From positions 2,786,001 to 2,850,000 of the forward strand of contig NC_008048.1 in NCBI RefSeq assembly GCF_000013985.1: 64,000 nucleotides of DNA. Reading direction: 5' to 3'. This document shows positions 60,090-64,000 of the stretch, piece after piece; position 1 is the stretch's first letter, and the number at the start of each line of letters is the position of its first letter. The notes below the pieces were generated by a model. It had not been told where the DNA came from and did no database searches. It saw only the letters and a program-made list of their open reading frames with translations. The translations under genes and the position numbers were made by a program. This stretch comes from Sphingopyxis alaskensis RB2256 (GTDB lineage: Bacteria > Pseudomonadota > Alphaproteobacteria > Sphingomonadales > Sphingomonadaceae).

Positions 60090-61210
60090 GACCGAAACTG
60101 TCCGAACCCGGCGTAGCGTTCGACGAAGCGGCGGTCGATCCAATCCTTCAGTCGCCAGACAAGATGTCCCCCGGCGGTCAGGCGTCCCCAGGACAGAATG
60201 GCACGCTCGTCGCCAGTCGCCAGAAGATAAAGCGTGCGGCGGCGCGGGATATAGTCCCGCGTCGCGGTACCCGCGAGCACCGCTTTCAGATTGGCAGCGA
60301 TCACCGGGCCGGCCTTGACGGCATGAACGCCCGAGCGTTCGACACGGCGGTCGCTGCGCGAGACAATGTCGCCTGCCGCAAAGATGTCCGGGTGCGACGC
60401 GCTGCGAAGGTCCGAACCGACCGCTACAAATCCGCCCTCGCGCACCGCAAGCCCGGTGTCGGCGATCCAGCCCGGCGGACGGCTTCCGGTCGCGGCGATA
60501 ACCGCATCGAACGCCAGCGCCGTTCCATCGGGCAACATCAGACCGTCGGGCGCGCCAGCCGCGTGACCGTCATGGAAAGCGATACCACGCGCGCGCAGGA
60601 GGTCGCTCGCGCGGCGGCGAACGGCCTGATCGTGACCGGCAAGCAAGGTGTCACGCGGCGCTACCAGCGCAACCTTGGTCTTTCCGCCCAACCGGCGGCG
60701 CAACGACTGCTCGGCGGCGAGCGCCAGTTCAACGCCAGCGGCGCCGCCGCCCACGACCGCGACCCGCGTTGCCACACGCCCTTGTCGGCCGCCCAGGAAG
60801 GCCTCCCAACGGGCCATGAAGGGCTGGACTGGACGGACCGGCAACAGGCGGTCGCCAAGCGCCGCCAGATGCGAAATGTCGCTTTCGCCGCCGGTGGCAA
60901 GGGACAGCAGATCGAAGCCGAGGCGTACACCGGTCGATAGCTCGAGCAAACGCCGGTCGGGATCGAGGCCGACGACGTCGGCAATTACCAGCCGCGCACC
61001 GGCAAGACGCGCGAGCGGCTCAAGGTCGATCGTGAGCGCCTCAGCCGGATAAGCACCGGCGATCCAGCCGGGGAGCATACCCGAATAGGCGGTGTGACGA
61101 TGCGACGTCACGAGCCAGCGCTCGGTGCCCTCGGGCGGCGCACCGATCCAGTCAGCGAGCACCGCAAGATGGGCATGGCCGCCGCCTGCCAGGACCATCC
61201 GTATCGACAT
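60086..61210 (-). CDS. FAD-dependent pyridine nucleotide oxidoreductase (NDH-2/SelA-like)
   Basis: A 374-residue flavoprotein starting VLAGGGHAHLAVL, the form seen in the NADH dehydrogenase-like domain of selenide-water dikinase fusions. It also has LLSLATGGESD, VVGGGAAGVELALAA and IFAAGDIVSR. It has no redox CxxC pair, like type II NADH dehydrogenases, so it may pass electrons to quinone. First gene of the sigma operon. The TGTAAG promoter ends 43 bp upstream. Confidence 0.85.
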   Translation of the reverse strand: MSIRMVLAGGGHAHLAVLADWIGAPPEGTERWLVTSHRHTAYSGMLPGWIAGAYPAEALTIDLEPLARLAGARLVIADVVGLDPDRRLLELSTGVRLGFDLLSLATGGESDISHLAALGDRLLPVRPVQPFMARWEAFLGGRQGRVATRVAVVGGGAAGVELALAAEQSLRRRLGGKTKVALVAPRDTLLAGHDQAVRRRASDLLRARGIAFHDGHAAGAPDGLMLPDGTALAFDAVIAATGSRPPGWIADTGLAVREGGFVAVGSDLRSASHPDIFAAGDIVSRSDRRVERSGVHAVKAGPVIAANLKAVLAGTATRDYIPRRRTLYLLATGDERAILSWGRLTAGGHLVWRLKDWIDRRFVERYAGFGQFRS

Positions 61211-61252
61211 TCGCCTGTCCGCCCCTTCGCCTTGGTTATCTCGTCACATGCC

Positions 61253-61281
61253 TTGGTCGTCGGGCACAGCGATTTCTTACA
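61253..61281 (-). promoter_or_regulatory. TGTAAG-N16-CGACCAA promoter of ECF sigma operon
   Basis: Minus-strand TGTAAG (61281-61276), 16-bp spacer, CGACCAA (61259-61253), 43 bp before ATG 61210. Implies autoregulation of the sigma operon. Confidence 0.75.
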
Positions 61282-61705
61282 CCCGACGCCGGGATTTTTT
61301 CCGAGCGCGGCGTGGGTCAGGACGCCAGGCCCAGGACTCATCGATTGAGCGAGAAGATGACGGTTGCTGCAATGCTGATGGCGGACATGAGATGTGGGCA
61401 TCGGCCGTAGGGCCAGAAGCGGCCGGAAACGTTCGAACTCCACCGTCTCGCGGCCAAAGCCCCAAGCGGATCATCGCGACGGGACGCTATCGCTGCTCGC
61501 GATGTTTCGCCTGTCGACCGAGACTGGCCGCGAGGTTCCAGATCGGGATATCGCCTATGTCGATCGCGCGGCCGATGCGCTCGCGAGCGCTGAAGCGAGG
61601 GGCGACCGATCAAGATAAGTCGGAATTCCGACTTGGAAAAAGTCGGAATGAAAGTTTCACCTGAAACAAAAATCCCGCCAACTCATTGAGAAGGCGGGAT
61701 TATTT
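61282..61705. other. Gap upstream of sigma operon with palindrome
   Basis: No gene is supported. It holds the perfect 18-bp palindrome AAGTCGGAATTCCGACTT (61617-61634), then a repeat of AAGTCGGAAT (61640-61649). A plus-strand frame ending at 61618 might be a gene remnant, but it lacks any recognisable motif. Confidence 0.4.
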
Positions 61706-61782
<77 letters not shown>

Positions 61783-61886
61783 TCAACCAGTCACACGATC
61801 CCGGGCGGGATCGCGGAAACAGCAAAGGGCGGCCAACGCCGCCCTGACTTTGTGAATGGGTTCTTTCGACCTTACGCCGGCCACAA

Positions 61887-62003
61887 TGCCTGGCGACGTC
61901 CTACTCTTCCGGGGCTTGAGCCACAGTACCATCGGCGCTGTCAGGTTTCACGGCCGAGTTCGAGATGGGATCGGGTGGGTCACTGACGCCATGGTCACCA
62001 AGC
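61887..62003 (-). rRNA. rrf: 5S ribosomal RNA
   Basis: The conserved 5S sequence reads leftwards (GCTTGGTGACCATGGCG at the 5' end, CGTCGCCAGGCA at the 3' end), about 117 nt. The ends are approximate. It lies between 23S and tRNA-fMet. Confidence 0.95.
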
Positions 62004-62116
62004 AATGAAGCCGGCGTAGGTCAAAAGGGTTTCAATCGATATCCGTGCAATACTGTCTGATCAATCATCCACGCATCGTGGACAAACCGTTCAGGCTTGT
62101 CGTTGATGGCGGGACT

Positions 62117-64000
<1,884 letters not shown>

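Overview
The window is a GC-rich chromosomal segment from an alphaproteobacterium. It is almost certainly a sphingomonad and most like Sphingopyxis: this is an inference from the protein families, the SigF/NrsF pair and the rRNA/tRNA order, because no 16S is present. It has an accessory half (about 1-23600) and a core half (about 23700-64000), meeting at a tRNA-Gly(GCC) gene whose 3' end faces the accessory DNA.

Accessory half. Positions 1-8231 hold a leftward operon of very tightly packed genes for 7-deazaguanine modification of DNA (Dpd system). In transcription order it encodes a YaaA/DUF6884-like protein (candidate DpdC), a DGQQR protein (DpdB-type), the TGT-like DNA transglycosylase DpdA, a second DGQQR protein, QueE, QueD and QueC for preQ0 supply, and a RapA/SNF2-type helicase (DpdE) that runs off the left edge. 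Positions 8602-23298 carry a typical alphaproteobacterial ICE/plasmid maintenance set: a DUF2493 protein, a Toprim protein, a methyltransferase-strawberry notch helicase (DarB-like), a small ORF coupled to a nucleotidyltransferase-like protein, several DUF proteins, a ParB-like protein, a ParDE toxin-antitoxin pair, DUF2958 and ArdC. Several of these genes share a 5' leader hairpin with an AGAG(G/T) loop.

Core half. Positions 23881-39048 hold housekeeping genes: a thioredoxin-TPR protein, a LON-domain protein, a sigma-like factor, a Ubi hydroxylase, FtsK, a LolA-like protein, exonuclease III, RibA, a LytS/LytR-type two-component system, an HxlR regulator, a glycosyltransferase and Rsh. A 268-bp MITE-like element with 33-bp perfect terminal inverted repeats and a 31-bp REPIN-like inverted repeat are interspersed. 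Positions 39418-47266 hold a DoxX-SigF-NrsF operon, a mercury operon (merR divergent from merTPA), a CBS protein and a lipoprotein-like protein with eight cysteine pentapeptides. Positions 47594-52753 hold a TetR-tautomerase-carboxymuconolactone decarboxylase module, a CDP-alcohol phosphotransferase and a NupC transporter following a TonB-dependent receptor. Positions 55961-61210 hold redox and membrane genes and an ECF sigma/anti-sigma operon. The right end is tRNA-fMet, 5S and a partial 23S rRNA, all on the minus strand.

Two extracytoplasmic stress regulons can be read directly. GTAACC-N16-CGAA promoters (SigF type) precede the doxX-sigF-nrsF operon, the CBS gene, the Cys-pentapeptide gene and a DoxX-like gene, with a CGTA variant before a thioredoxin-like gene. 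TGTAAG-N16-CGACCAA promoters, identical in spacing, precede the second sigma operon, a TVP38-flavoprotein fusion and the TonB receptor.
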